NCBI RefSeq assembly: GCF_047729555.1
Contig: NZ_CP159825.1
Location: forward strand, 620,001 to 684,000
Origin: Porticoccus sp905181945
GTDB taxonomy: Bacteria > Pseudomonadota > Gammaproteobacteria > Pseudomonadales > Porticoccaceae
DNA: 64,000 nucleotides
Direction: 5' to 3'
Of the stretch, positions 42,889 through 52,639 are shown piece by piece (within the stretch, counting starts at the first letter, position 1; each line of letters begins with the position of its first letter). A program made the position numbers and the translations under genes. A model generated the notes under the pieces. It made no database searches, was not told the DNA's origin, and saw only the letters and a program-made list of their open reading frames with translations.

Positions 42889-45525
42889 CTATGTAGTTTC
42901 ATTTGATTCAGTTGAGTTCTTGTTTTTCCGCTTTAATCTTGGGTCATTGGCGGGTCGCTTGATATTTTTAGTTGTCGCAAGAGCGGGGGTAGTTGCAACA
43001 GCATCCGATGATATCAGTTTAGATGGCTCGAGGATCACTGTCTCTATGGCCACCTTTGCTATTGGTTTTGGTTGCTTTCTTGGGTCGTTGCTAGCCCTCG
43101 TCGGCGCTTGCGTCGCATCACTGTCTTTTGTTTCAGCCTTTGTAGTCTTATTTATGGCCGTTTTCTTTGGGACCGCTTTTTTTGGGGCCGCTTTCTTTGG
43201 AGTTTTCTTAGGCTCAACTTCTGCTTCTTTAGTTGTAGATTCTTTAATTTCCTTAGCTGCCGTCTTCTTTTGTGCAGCTATTTTCCTAGGTTTTTTGGAC
43301 ACAGCTGTTTTACTGGTATCTGCTTCTAGCTCTGCTTTTGCCGAAACTTCTTCTGTTTTTGTTTCTATTATATCTATTTTTGGAGATTCAGTTAGATTCT
43401 CATCATTTGAACTTGTAGTCTCTATTGTAGTTGACTCTGCTTTCTTTTGGTTTTGTGGCCCTGAAGATATAATACGATTTTCCGCGGTTTTTTCGGCTTG
43501 ATGAATTGAGTTTTCCTCTAACAGTTCATTGGGCACATCTTGGCGTTCGCGTCGTTGCCGAGGACTGCGTCTTCCTCCTTCTCTTTTTGGAGGGTGACTT
43601 TTAGGGGTACTTGTATTATTGCCTGCACCGCTTTCCACCTTTGGTGTTTCCACTACTGAGCCTTTCTGTATCGACTCAGGCTTGGCAATTTGCTTTGACT
43701 CAGGATTGTCGCCACCTGCTTGCTGATTACCACGGCCTCGATTGCGATTACTGTTATTCTGGCTGGTTCGAGGTTTCCCTCGATTGTCCGGTCGCCTGTT
43801 TCTATTCTGGGGGCGTCGTTGAGCGGTGCCTGAAGAGGATCCTTTCTCGTTTTCCGTGGTTGTTTTTTCTGATGATCCAAAAACTTTTTTAAATAAAACT
43901 CTTAGAAAGCTAGACCCACCTTTGCTAGACGCAGCTTTATGCTGTGGGGTAAATTTCGATGGCGCAATATTCTTAACTGCCGGCTGAAGAGCAGGAGGAA
44001 CTGGTTTTACAGTGTCCGTATCAGGAGGAATAAGATCTGTAGATATAGTATCCGTCAGCTTATAACTGTATTCGGTTCTAGCATCATCCTGTGCTCGAAT
44101 TCTTTGAACCTCATAGTGCGGTGTTGCAAGCTTTTCATTTGGAATCACAACCACTTTAATATTATGGCGCTTTTCTATTTCAAGGATTTCTTTGCGCTTT
44201 TCATTAAGCAAAAAAGTTGCTACAGATACTGGGGTTATAGTGCGAATTTCTGTACTATTTTCTTTTTGCGCCTCTTCTTCTACAATGCGCAAGATTGAAA
44301 GTGACAGCGATCTTGTTCCTCTAATGCTACCTTGCCCTAGACATCTGGGGCATAGTTTTGATGTTGTTTCACTTAATGATGGCCGCAAACGCTGGCGTGA
44401 CATTTCCAAGAGTCCAAAGCGAGATATCTTTCCGACTTGCACTCTTGCTCTGTCAACCTCAAGAGCCTCACGCATACGATTTTCGATATCCCGTTGATTT
44501 TTTTGTGATGACATATCAATGAAGTCAATGACTACCAGTCCACCCATATCTCGAAGCCTTAATTGACGCGCAACCTCATCTGCTGACTCCAGATTAGTAC
44601 GGAGAGCAGTTTCCTCGATATCCACACCTCGAGTAGCTCGAGCGGAATTGACATCTATAGAAATAAGAGCTTCTGTTACATCTATTACAATAGCACCCCC
44701 AGAAGGTAGCTTTACTTCACGCTCAAAGGCAGTTTCAATTTGATTTTCAACTTGATAGCGAGTAAACAAAGGAGTGGCCTCCTCATAAAGTTTTACTCGG
44801 GTAGAAAAGTTTGGCATTACTTGTGATATAAAGGCAGCTGCGAGGTCGTATGCCTCTTTATTGTCAATCAGCACTTCACGCACATCTTCTCGAAGATAGT
44901 CTCGTACTGCACGAATAATGATGTTGCTTTCTTGGAATAAAAACTGAGGAGCTTTAGCTGCTGTAGCCTCCTTGTTGATGGTTTCCCATAGCTGCACAAG
45001 ATAATCAAGATCCCATTGAAGCTCTTCAGCCGTACGACCAATTCCAGCGGTTCTGACAATAACACCCATACCGCTAGGTATTGTGATCTGCCTTAAAGCC
45101 TCTCTTAGCTCATTTCTTTCTTCTCCCTCTATTCGCCTTGAAATACCGCCAGATCTTGGATTGTTCGGCATTAAAACAAGGTAGCGTCCAGCTAAACTTA
45201 AAAAAGTAGTGAGTGCAGCACCCTTGTTGCCGCGCTCCTCTTTTTCGACTTGCACTATAATTTCTGAGCCTTCCTTTATCGGTCCCTCAGAAAGATACTC
45301 CCTAGCAATTTCTTTCAACGGTAGAAAGCCATGCCTCTCATTTCCGTATTCAACAAATGCAGCCTCTAGACTTGGCTCCACTCGAGTAACTTTTCCTTTA
45401 TAGATATTAGCTTTGTGTTGTTCGCGAGTTCGATTTTCTAGATCTAGATCATATAAGCGCTGACCGTCGACCATAGCAACTCTTAGCTCTTCAGGTTGCG
45501 TAGCATTAATAAGCATGCGTTTCAT
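42889..45525 (-). CDS. rne: Ribonuclease E
   Basis: Essential endoribonuclease of mRNA decay and rRNA/tRNA processing and scaffold of the degradosome. I start at MKRMLINATQPEEL (ATG at 45525), which matches E. coli exactly in position. The S1 domain follows, then the 5'-sensor/DNase I-like catalytic core with Asp291 (ISIDVNSARATRG) and Asp334 (VVIDFIDM). The zinc-link is CPRC (Cys392/Cys395). The C-terminal 380 residues are low-complexity and alternately basic (KKAAPKKAVPKK) and acidic, as expected for the RNA-binding/scaffold half, though divergent in sequence. An approximately 640-bp intergenic region precedes it. Confidence 0.95.
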   Translation of the reverse strand: MKRMLINATQPEELRVAMVDGQRLYDLDLENRTREQHKANIYKGKVTRVEPSLEAAFVEYGNERHGFLPLKEIAREYLSEGPIKEGSEIIVQVEKEERGNKGAALTTFLSLAGRYLVLMPNNPRSGGISRRIEGEERNELREALRQITIPSGMGVIVRTAGIGRTAEELQWDLDYLVQLWETINKEATAAKAPQFLFQESNIIIRAVRDYLREDVREVLIDNKEAYDLAAAFISQVMPNFSTRVKLYEEATPLFTRYQVENQIETAFEREVKLPSGGAIVIDVTEALISIDVNSARATRGVDIEETALRTNLESADEVARQLRLRDMGGLVVIDFIDMSSQKNQRDIENRMREALEVDRARVQVGKISRFGLLEMSRQRLRPSLSETTSKLCPRCLGQGSIRGTRSLSLSILRIVEEEAQKENSTEIRTITPVSVATFLLNEKRKEILEIEKRHNIKVVVIPNEKLATPHYEVQRIRAQDDARTEYSYKLTDTISTDLIPPDTDTVKPVPPALQPAVKNIAPSKFTPQHKAASSKGGSSFLRVLFKKVFGSSEKTTTENEKGSSSGTAQRRPQNRNRRPDNRGKPRTSQNNSNRNRGRGNQQAGGDNPESKQIAKPESIQKGSVVETPKVESGAGNNTSTPKSHPPKREGGRRSPRQRRERQDVPNELLEENSIHQAEKTAENRIISSGPQNQKKAESTTIETTSSNDENLTESPKIDIIETKTEEVSAKAELEADTSKTAVSKKPRKIAAQKKTAAKEIKESTTKEAEVEPKKTPKKAAPKKAVPKKTAINKTTKAETKDSDATQAPTRASNDPRKQPKPIAKVAIETVILEPSKLISSDAVATTPALATTKNIKRPANDPRLKRKNKNSTESNETT

Positions 45526-46167
45526 TATTTTACTGTCCTGTATTTCGGGCAGCGGAATCATCGCAGGAGCGATTGAGGGGATTTGGCGCACACGCACATC
45601 AAGAATATAAAAGAATCACCCAGCTATTGTAAGTGTCTTTTTATTTGTTATTTCTTGATATTTATCAGTCATTTGCTTCCTTCCGGAGTTTTGGCCTGAT
45701 GTGCTATGAACCATTTTATTTGTTAGGGCAGTAAATACCATCTCTGTTAATTCTCTTGGAGGGGTTGTCATATGATATTTCCCTCACTAGTATTCTTGCT
45801 TCTACCGCTTTAAAAAATATTTTCCACCCGATCTTCATGCTATAACCCATGCACCTTTGGCGTGGTTATAAAAATGGATACTGCGAAGATTTATGCTTGC
45901 GCAGTAGTCCCTAAAATTTGTTTGTAGCGCTTTTAAATTAAAAAACAAAGACTTTATTTTATTCTTTACTCAAGCTACTTAATCTATCATATACTTAATT
46001 TTTTAAAAATTAAACTTACGTCCTATTGTATCAGCCGCAGGCATCACCGGCAATCTAAACATCTTACAGATAGATTTTATACGCTATTTTTACTAAAAGG
46101 CAGCCTAACTGCTACAATGTCTAGCCAATCTTAGTTAAAAAATTTTACTAGAAGAATTTTACTGAAA
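45526..46167. other. Divergent rne-rluC intergenic region (642 bp)
   Basis: A long region between two divergent genes. It probably contains the promoters of both and the extended 5' untranslated leader of rne, which in E. coli is about 360 nt and mediates autoregulation. Apart from the hairpin at 45841-45870 I see no gene, and AT-rich segments around 45930-46010 could hold promoters. Confidence 0.5.
45841..45870 (-). promoter_or_regulatory. Candidate rne 5'-leader hairpin
   Basis: TATAACC (45841-45847) pairs with GGTTATA (45864-45870); ATGC and GCGT extend the stem by four bp with one bulged C. It lies about 316 nt upstream of the rne ATG, in the region where E. coli has the hp2/hp3 structures used for feedback by RNase E. 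Functional equivalence is inference only. Confidence 0.35.
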
Positions 46168-47115
46168 ATGAATATTACTGCAAACGAAGTCGCTGTTCAG
46201 CTGATTGTGATTTCACCTAATAACGCAGGGCAGCGTTTGGATAATTTTTTATTTACAGCCCTCAAGGGCGTTCCTAAGTCGCGCATATATAGAATTATCC
46301 GAAAAGGTGAAGTTAGGGTCAATAAGGGCCGCATTAAGCCTGAGTACAAGTTAGCTGAAGGCGACCAAGTAAGAATTCCTCCTGTGCGTGTAGCGCAAAG
46401 AGACACACCAATTATTCCTAGTCAAAGTTTTCAGGATTCGCTGGAGGCTAGCATTTTATATGAAGATGATCTGTTATTAGTTATTAATAAGCCTTCTGGT
46501 TTGGCTGTACATGGTGGAAGCGGGATAAGTCTTGGGTTGATAGAGGCACTTAGGGCTACTCGTTCAGATAAATCTTACCTGGAGCTTGTTCATCGTATAG
46601 ATCGTGATACTTCTGGATGTTTAGTTGTAGCAAAAAAGCGTTCTGCGTTAAGGTTTCTTCAAGATGAAATGCGTGCTAGGCGTATTCTTAAGGTTTACTA
46701 TGCGCTAGCTTCAGGTCGATGGCCTCGAGGTCGAAGGCGAATTGATGCACCCCTTCTTGCTTCTGAGCAGAAGTCTGGAGAAAAAATTGTTCGAGTTGAT
46801 TCGGAGGGCAAGAGTTCAGTAACAGTTTTTTCTGTTGTCCAGAGATTTGATAACGCTACGTTGATGGAAGCGACATTAGAGACAGGTCGAACTCATCAAA
46901 TTAGAGTTCATGCTCAATATGTAGGGTGCTCGTTGGCCGGAGATGTGAAATACGGCTCTGATGACTATAACGACGATGCTAGAAGATTGGGCTTGGGCCG
47001 TATGTTTTTACATGCATTAAAAATACAATTTTTTTCGCCTTGCGGAAAAAAAATTCTTATTGAGGCTCCAATCCCACCGGAGCTTTCCAGGTATCTCCAA
47101 AAATTGGATCACTAA
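46168..47115 (+). CDS. rluC: 23S rRNA pseudouridine synthase RluC
   Basis: Forms pseudouridine at positions 955, 2504 and 2580 (E. coli numbering) of 23S rRNA. It has an N-terminal S4 RNA-binding domain (LDNFLFTALKGVPKSRIYRIIRKGEVRVN, residues about 25-70) and the RluA-type catalytic core with Asp145 in VHRIDRDTSG. Its length of 315 and position divergent from rne and followed by a HAD phosphatase match the common gammaproteobacterial arrangement. RluC is favoured over RluD by context. Confidence 0.93.
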   Translation: MNITANEVAVQLIVISPNNAGQRLDNFLFTALKGVPKSRIYRIIRKGEVRVNKGRIKPEYKLAEGDQVRIPPVRVAQRDTPIIPSQSFQDSLEASILYEDDLLLVINKPSGLAVHGGSGISLGLIEALRATRSDKSYLELVHRIDRDTSGCLVVAKKRSALRFLQDEMRARRILKVYYALASGRWPRGRRRIDAPLLASEQKSGEKIVRVDSEGKSSVTVFSVVQRFDNATLMEATLETGRTHQIRVHAQYVGCSLAGDVKYGSDDYNDDARRLGLGRMFLHALKIQFFSPCGKKILIEAPIPPELSRYLQKLDH

Positions 47116-47118
47116 ATT

Positions 47119-47763
47119 TTGGCAAAATTACTGATATTTGATTGGGATGGAACGTTGTGTGACTCTTTGTCACAAATTGCTTCTTGCGTGCGCTCTTCTG
47201 CAGAAGATCAAGGCCTTGCTCCCCCTAGTTTCAGCGATATAAGAGAGATCGTTGGGTTGGGACTGACTGAGAGCTTTTGTAGGCTTTTTCCTGGCCTTAC
47301 TAAAGGCCAAATAATCTTAATGTGTAGCGCTTATTCGCGTCACTTTGTTGAGGCGGATAGAACTCCGGCACCTTTTTTTGAAGGAGCTCTAGGGGTGCTT
47401 GAAGATCTCAAAAGTAAAGGTTATTTTTTGGCTGTTGCAACCGGCAAAAGCAGGGTTGGTCTCAATAGAACATTAAAAGCGAGAGGGATGATTAATTTTT
47501 TTCATGGAAGTAGATGTGCTGATGAAACTGCAGGCAAGCCAAATCCATTGATGTTGAATCAGCTTCTTAGTGAATTTAACGTACTGCCAGGTGATGCAAT
47601 AATGGTAGGAGATACAGAGTATGATCTAGCTATGGCGGTTAGCGCAGGGGTCTCCTCTATAGGCGTCAGCTATGGCGCTCATTGTCCGAGTCGATTTGAT
47701 AAATACCACCCCTTAGGCTGTATAGATAAATTAATAGAAATAAATTATTATATAAATCAATAA
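47119..47763 (+). CDS. HAD-family phosphatase (Gph-like)
   Basis: HAD-IA hydrolase with the nucleophile Asp8 and acid/base Asp10 in LLIFDWDGTLCDS. Motif II lies near AVATGKSR, motif III around GKPNPLML and motif IV in MVGDTEYDL. A helical cap of about 70 residues separates motif I and II. The start is TTG, 3 bp after the rluC stop, so the two are translationally coupled. Phosphoglycolate phosphatase-like activity is plausible, but the substrate is unproven. Confidence 0.88.
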   Translation: MAKLLIFDWDGTLCDSLSQIASCVRSSAEDQGLAPPSFSDIREIVGLGLTESFCRLFPGLTKGQIILMCSAYSRHFVEADRTPAPFFEGALGVLEDLKSKGYFLAVATGKSRVGLNRTLKARGMINFFHGSRCADETAGKPNPLMLNQLLSEFNVLPGDAIMVGDTEYDLAMAVSAGVSSIGVSYGAHCPSRFDKYHPLGCIDKLIEINYYINQ

Positions 47764-47782
47764 TTTAAGATTTATATTTAAT

Positions 47783-48424
47783 CTAATTTAATTGATTTTT
47801 TCGTAGCATTTTACTTAGTCGTATAAGGGGAAGCCCAATTAGCGCTGTTGGGTCACAGCTATAAACAGCGTCAAGAAGGCTGATACCTAGGCCCTCTGCC
47901 TTGAAGCTTCCTGCGCAGTCGTATGGTAGCTCTTTTTGTAAGTAGGTGGTAATTTCTGTCTCGAGAAGCCTTCGAAATATAACGTCAGTTATTATTACAT
48001 CAGTTTCGATTAAATTTTTTGTTGTATTTAGTACTGATATTCCAGTAAGAAATGTCACTCTTTTTCCTGACTGGGCTTTTAGTTGACTGGTTGCCTTTTC
48101 CTGTGTCCCGGGCTTGCATAGGAATTCTACGTCCCTTTTGAAACAGGGGTCGCTAGCATAAGGGAAGCTTAATTTTTTTGTATTCAATGGCGCTGGATTC
48201 AATACGGCAACTTGATCTGAACCAATAATTAAATTTTCAGTATATGTTTTCGATAATGCTCGAGCTTTTTCTTCAGATAGCCGCCTTACGAGAGAGTCAG
48301 CTGATTCTCTATCCTTTCTTATTTCGCTTATATTTGGGGGTACACAAACAAAAGAAAGACCTAGTCTTTCCATTAGCATTTTTCGATATTTTGATGATGA
48401 TGCAAGAACAATATTTGGCAACAT
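47783..48424 (-). CDS. Maf/YceF-type nucleotide pyrophosphatase with an insertion
   Basis: Maf-fold house-cleaning pyrophosphatase, nearest to YceF (m7GTP pyrophosphatase). Motifs are LASSSKYRKMLMERLGL and the C-terminal ELPYDCAGSFKAEGLG; the ENLIIGSDQVAVL segment is conserved. Between it and CKPGTQEKA is an insertion of about 20 residues (NPAPLNTKKL...) absent from E. coli YceF, explaining the 213-residue length. It is convergent with the HAD gene and divergent from yceD. Confidence 0.88.
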   Translation of the reverse strand: MLPNIVLASSSKYRKMLMERLGLSFVCVPPNISEIRKDRESADSLVRRLSEEKARALSKTYTENLIIGSDQVAVLNPAPLNTKKLSFPYASDPCFKRDVEFLCKPGTQEKATSQLKAQSGKRVTFLTGISVLNTTKNLIETDVIITDVIFRRLLETEITTYLQKELPYDCAGSFKAEGLGISLLDAVYSCDPTALIGLPLIRLSKMLRKNQLN

Positions 48425-48608
48425 CCAGGGCAGCTCTTTCAGTGTTTAGTTCAAAGATTAGTTTACTATTTTATGTGGCTTTTAGGCGTTAATTTTTAGT
48501 GATTTTTTCTTCTTGGGTAAAAAGTTACGCTTGATTAGCTCTAGATGCTTGATTTTTTAAGAAGTTTTCTTTGACAGGATCAGGTAGCATCACTATCATT
48601 GCGGCCTT

Positions 48609-49154
48609 ATGTTAAGTGTACCCCAAGCAAATATTTTACCCCAGTTTATCGACCCTAGGCAGCTAGCAAAACAAGGTGCGACATTAACTGGTCAGATTGA
48701 CCCTGATCTATGTAGCAGACTCGCAGAGGCTGTCATAAAAATTAGTGAACCGATCATATCTAGCTTGGTGTTTCATGTAGAAGATAGTGGTCGCAAAGCG
48801 ATCCACATTAAGTCTTCGACTACGGTGCTAGTAAGTTGCCATCGTTGCTTAGATGCAATGTCGTTACCTCTTCAGTGTGATACAATTATAGGCATTGTTT
48901 GGACGGAAGATGAAGCAGGTACACTACCGAAGGAGTTGGACCCCTGGATTGTGGCAGAAGAGGGTGATATAGCCGAGTTGCTTGAAGATGAGCTGTTGCT
49001 AGCGTTGCCTTTTGTGATTTATCATGATGAAACTGCATGCAGTGTGAATTTAGGTAGCCTGTCTTCTGAAAAAGAGTTTAATGAAAAAATAGATTCACCA
49101 AAAAATCCTTTTGAAGTATTAAGGGAACTTAAAGATAGTATTTTTGACAAATAA
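48609..49154 (+). CDS. yceD: YceD/DUF177 protein, 23S rRNA accumulation factor
   Basis: DUF177 family protein, normally encoded just upstream of rpmF and involved in 23S rRNA accumulation. The paired cysteines of the family are in VSCHRCLDAMSL, with a second conserved acidic segment DPWIVAEEGDIAELLEDELLLALPFVI. Length 181 matches. The C-terminus NPFEVLRELKDS is typical. It is followed by rpmF with a 25-bp gap and is the first gene of the rpmF-fab cluster. Confidence 0.92.
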   Translation: MLSVPQANILPQFIDPRQLAKQGATLTGQIDPDLCSRLAEAVIKISEPIISSLVFHVEDSGRKAIHIKSSTTVLVSCHRCLDAMSLPLQCDTIIGIVWTEDEAGTLPKELDPWIVAEEGDIAELLEDELLLALPFVIYHDETACSVNLGSLSSEKEFNEKIDSPKNPFEVLRELKDSIFDK

Positions 49155-49179
49155 TAAATTGTTTTATCAGGAGTAATTC

Positions 49180-49359
49180 ATGGCCGTTCAAAAGAGCAAA
49201 GTAACCCGTTCTAGGCGTGGTATGCGCCGGTCGCATGATGCGCTATTAGCGCCAACCATCTCAACTGACCCAGTGAGCGGTGAAAAGCATCACAGACATC
49301 ACGTTTCTGCTGAAGGCTTTTATCGCGGGAAAAAAGTCGTTGAAGTTTCCAACGACTAG
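49180..49359 (+). CDS. rpmF: 50S ribosomal protein L32
   Basis: A 59-residue ribosomal protein of the large subunit. The N-terminus MAVQKSKVTRSRRGMRRSHD and the segment EKHHRHHVSAEGFYRGKKV are diagnostic of bacterial L32 in the cysteine-free form. A strong Shine-Dalgarno (CAGGAG) precedes the ATG. It lies between yceD and plsX, the conserved linkage between ribosome synthesis and phospholipid synthesis. Confidence 0.96.
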   Translation: MAVQKSKVTRSRRGMRRSHDALLAPTISTDPVSGEKHHRHHVSAEGFYRGKKVVEVSND

Positions 49360-49385
49360 AATCACTTCAGATCAGCTGTAGATTT

Positions 49386-50432
49386 TTGACTGATTCCTTA
49401 TGTCTTGCTGTTGACGCGATGGGCGGGGATCTTGGTCCTCAAGCTACCGTACCTGCATCTCTTGATATCCTCATGGAGGATCCTTCGGTATCAATTGCTT
49501 TCTTTGGTGATTCAGTCCAGATACAGAAACAGATTAACGCCTACCAAAATATACGTAACATTGATGTCGATCGTTTTGTTATTCATCACTGCTCATCATC
49601 TATTTCAATGAGCGAAAAGCCGTCTTTTTCTGTTAGAAACCAACAAAAATCATCTATGTGGCGAGCATTGGAATTGGTTTCAGGTGGCGAGGCAAGCGCC
49701 TGCGTGAGTGCGGGGAATACTGGTGCTCTTATGGCGATATCGATTTTGGAGTTAGGTTGTTTGCCAGGCATAAGTCGTCCTGCAATCTGCACAAAGGTCC
49801 CTACATTGAATAACTCCTCCCTGTCCATCAGTGGTTATACCTACCTTTTAGATTTGGGCGCGAATATCATCTGTTCTGGCGAGCAACTGCACCAATTTTC
49901 ACTTATGGCGTCACAAAAAGCATTAGTGGTTAATGGCATTCAGTACGCTACTGTTGGTCTGTTGAATATTGGAACTGAGGGCACAAAGGGTCGCCAAGAG
50001 ATACATGATGCAGCTAAGTTGCTAGAAACTGATAGCGATCTTAATTATATAGGTTTTATTGAGGGTGATTCTTTGCTGAAAGGGGTGGCAGATATTGCTG
50101 TATGTGATGGATTTACTGGAAATATTGCCTTAAAAACTATCGAAGGCGTTGCTTTATTAGCCCGGCATTATTTAAATCAGGAGCTATCACGTAGTTTTCT
50201 AGGAAAATTTGGAGCTTTTTTGGCTCGCTCTTCATTAAAAAAGTTCTATAAAAAAATAGACCCTGTTTTATATAATGGCGCTAGCTTGCTGGGCCTTAAC
50301 GGGGTTGTAGTAAAAAGTCATGGCAGCTCAGGTATTGATGGATTCTCTTGTGCACTGGCTGTAGCTATCCTTGAGGCCAAAGAGGACCTGCCTCAGAAGA
50401 TTAAAGATAAACTATCAAAATTTATATTCTAA
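49386..50432 (+). CDS. plsX: Phosphate acyltransferase PlsX
   Basis: Converts acyl-ACP to acyl-phosphate for phospholipid initiation by PlsY. The signature AVDAMGGDLGPQATVPASL is near the N-terminus. Other conserved segments are SAGNTGALMAISI, GEGDSLLKGVADIAVCDGFTGNIALK and the C-terminal glycine-rich GLNGVVVKSHGSSG. The start is a TTG; no ATG is available upstream of AVDAMGG. Length 348 is standard. It belongs to the yceD-rpmF-plsX-fabD-fabG operon. Confidence 0.95.
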   Translation: MTDSLCLAVDAMGGDLGPQATVPASLDILMEDPSVSIAFFGDSVQIQKQINAYQNIRNIDVDRFVIHHCSSSISMSEKPSFSVRNQQKSSMWRALELVSGGEASACVSAGNTGALMAISILELGCLPGISRPAICTKVPTLNNSSLSISGYTYLLDLGANIICSGEQLHQFSLMASQKALVVNGIQYATVGLLNIGTEGTKGRQEIHDAAKLLETDSDLNYIGFIEGDSLLKGVADIAVCDGFTGNIALKTIEGVALLARHYLNQELSRSFLGKFGAFLARSSLKKFYKKIDPVLYNGASLLGLNGVVVKSHGSSGIDGFSCALAVAILEAKEDLPQKIKDKLSKFIF

Positions 50433-50478
50433 AAATAATGGCACTATTTTTAGCCAAAGATAATATTGAGGTTATTTT

Positions 50479-51429
50479 ATGGAAAACTATTCTGTACATA
50501 AGGGCTTGGGTTTTATTTTTCCAGGCCAGGGGTCACAAAAAATTGGCATGCTTGCGGAATTAGCTAAAAAATATCCAGTAATTATAGAAACATATTCTGA
50601 GGCTTCAGATGTGTTGTCTTACGACCTCTGGGATCTCTCACAGAATGGAACAAAAGAAGAGATTATGCTCACTGAGCGTACCCAACCTTTATTGCTCACA
50701 GCCAGTGTTGCTTTATGGAAGGTGTGGAGACAAGAGGGGGGTCCCCTGCCTGAGATAATGGCCGGGCATAGTTTAGGGGAGTGGTCGGCCCTTGTTTGTT
50801 CTGAAGTGGTGGAATTCAAGGACGCTGTCCGACTTGTTAGGAACCGCGGTGCTTATATGCAAGAGGCGGTTCCGTTAGGTGAGGGCGCTATGGCTGCTGT
50901 CATCGGTCTTGATGATAAAACCATTAAGTCCATTTGTAGGGAAAGTTGTCAGGACCAAGAGGTGACGGCAGTCAACTTTAATTCACCCGGTCAGGTTGTT
51001 ATTGCTGGGAATTTAGCCGCTGTGAATAGAGCTATGATCAGCTGCAAAGAGGCTGGTGCAAAGCGAGCTGTATCTATACCTGTAAGTGCACCTTTTCACA
51101 CCAGCTTGATGAAGCCGGCTGCTCAGAGGTTGAGTGAAGATATAGATAGAACTAACTTTTCTTCCCCTCGAGTATTGATAGTTCATAATGTTAATGCTGA
51201 AACTGAGTTGAACCCACAGAAAATTAAAAATTTAATGATAGAGCAGATTTCGAGACCTGTTTTATGGGTAGATTGTATTAATTTCGCAGCTCAAAAAGGC
51301 ATCAGTGATTTAGTTGAGTGTGGTGCCGGTAAAGTGTTGGGCGGGCTGTGTAAGCGAATTAACAGCTCTCTCGGCATATATTCAACTGAGGATATCACTT
51401 CACTAAATCTAGCCCTATCAGAGATTTAA
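50479..51429 (+). CDS. fabD: Malonyl-CoA:ACP transacylase
   Basis: Transfers malonyl from CoA to ACP in fatty-acid synthesis. The nucleophile Ser98 lies in the GHSLGEWSAL motif, the FPGQGSQ motif is at residues 14-20, and the catalytic His is in SAPFHTSLM. The 316-residue length is normal. It is 46 bp after plsX and 24 bp before fabG, so co-transcribed. Confidence 0.96.
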   Translation: MENYSVHKGLGFIFPGQGSQKIGMLAELAKKYPVIIETYSEASDVLSYDLWDLSQNGTKEEIMLTERTQPLLLTASVALWKVWRQEGGPLPEIMAGHSLGEWSALVCSEVVEFKDAVRLVRNRGAYMQEAVPLGEGAMAAVIGLDDKTIKSICRESCQDQEVTAVNFNSPGQVVIAGNLAAVNRAMISCKEAGAKRAVSIPVSAPFHTSLMKPAAQRLSEDIDRTNFSSPRVLIVHNVNAETELNPQKIKNLMIEQISRPVLWVDCINFAAQKGISDLVECGAGKVLGGLCKRINSSLGIYSTEDITSLNLALSEI

Positions 51430-51453
51430 TATGAAATTAAAAAGGATTTTATT

Positions 51454-52197
51454 ATGAGTTTTGAGAACAAAGTAGCACTTGTAACGGGCGCAAGCAGAGG
51501 GATAGGTGCAGCTATTGCAGATGGGTTAGGTTTACTCGGCGCCACAGTTATTGCTACAGCGACATCTGACGTAGGAGTAAAGAGTATATCGCAGCGCTTT
51601 TTAAGTAAAAATATAAAAGGCCAAGGAATGATATTAAACGTTAGCGATAAAGATTCAATTGATCATATGATGGAGTCAATAAAGTGTCACTATGAGGCTC
51701 CTTTGATATTAGTTAATAATGCAGGTATAACCAAGGACAATATTTTGATGCGCATGAAGGATGAGGAATGGCTTGACGTTATGGACACTAACCTTAACGC
51801 TATTTATCGTTTATCGAAAGCTTGCCTGCGGGGCATGACAAAAGCTCGCTGGGGGAGAATCATCACGATAGGTTCTGTGGTTGGCTCTATGGGTAATGCG
51901 GGACAAACAAACTATTCTGCGACAAAGGCTGGTGTTGGAGGGTTTACTCGTTCCTTAGCCAAAGAGCTTGGCCCGCGCAACATCACTGTTAATACTATAT
52001 CACCAGGATTTATCAACACAGACATGACCAAAAACCTTCCAGATGCAAATAGAGATATGATTTTATCTCAAGTTCCGCTAGGTCGATTGGGTGAACCAGA
52101 AGAGATTTCTGAAGTTGTAAATTTTCTAGCAGGAGATACTGGAGCCTATATTACAGGAGAGAATATCCATGTAAACGGTGGCATGTATATGTCATAA
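51454..52197 (+). CDS. fabG: 3-oxoacyl-ACP reductase FabG
   Basis: NADPH-dependent short-chain dehydrogenase that reduces beta-ketoacyl-ACP. Cofactor motif TGASRGIG is at residues 11-18, NNAG at 88-91, and the catalytic triad Ser141, Tyr154 and Lys158 (YSATKAG). The C-terminal INTDMT and GAYITGENIHVNGGMYM complete the family picture. Length 247 is typical. A 183-bp gap separates it from acpP. Confidence 0.96.
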   Translation: MSFENKVALVTGASRGIGAAIADGLGLLGATVIATATSDVGVKSISQRFLSKNIKGQGMILNVSDKDSIDHMMESIKCHYEAPLILVNNAGITKDNILMRMKDEEWLDVMDTNLNAIYRLSKACLRGMTKARWGRIITIGSVVGSMGNAGQTNYSATKAGVGGFTRSLAKELGPRNITVNTISPGFINTDMTKNLPDANRDMILSQVPLGRLGEPEEISEVVNFLAGDTGAYITGENIHVNGGMYMS

Positions 52198-52380
52198 GAT
52201 ACTGTTTTATATAGTTAAATAATGATTTTTTCAAAATTAGTTACAAGGCGTGTTATTTCGATGTAAAATGCGCGACTGACGAAAGTCATTTTATAGAATA
52301 TTTATTATTAGGTTGCAATCGTGATGTTAAAAAATATTCACTCAGCGATTTAGTTATTTTTTAGAAACGGGAGATGATTC

Positions 52381-52617
52381 ATGAGTAGCATCGAAGAACG
52401 TGTAGCAAAAATGGTTGCTGAGCAACTTGGCGTGAAAGAAGCAGATGTTAAGACATCTTCATCTTTTGTTGAAGATCTTGGGGCTGACTCATTAGATACT
52501 GTCGAGTTAATTATGGCTTTAGAGGAGGAATTTGACACAGAGATTCCCGATGAAGATGCTGAAAAAATTGCAACTGTACAAAATGCGATAGACTATATTA
52601 ATGCAAACATTGTTTAA
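52381..52617 (+). CDS. acpP: Acyl carrier protein
   Basis: Carrier of growing acyl chains through 4'-phosphopantetheine on Ser37 in LGADSLDTVEL. It is 78 residues and strongly acidic, as expected. A Shine-Dalgarno GGGAG precedes the ATG. A strong rho-independent terminator follows. The expected next gene fabF is not here; pabC follows directly. Confidence 0.97.
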   Translation: MSSIEERVAKMVAEQLGVKEADVKTSSSFVEDLGADSLDTVELIMALEEEFDTEIPDEDAEKIATVQNAIDYINANIV

Positions 52618-52639
52618 TTTAAGCTAGAAGCCTTTAGAG

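Noticed and set aside
42920..43501. 193-residue plus-strand ORF in the rne 3' half
   Set aside because: Antisense to the low-complexity Lys/Glu/Ala-rich tail of RNase E; its hydrophobic composition is a by-product of that bias.
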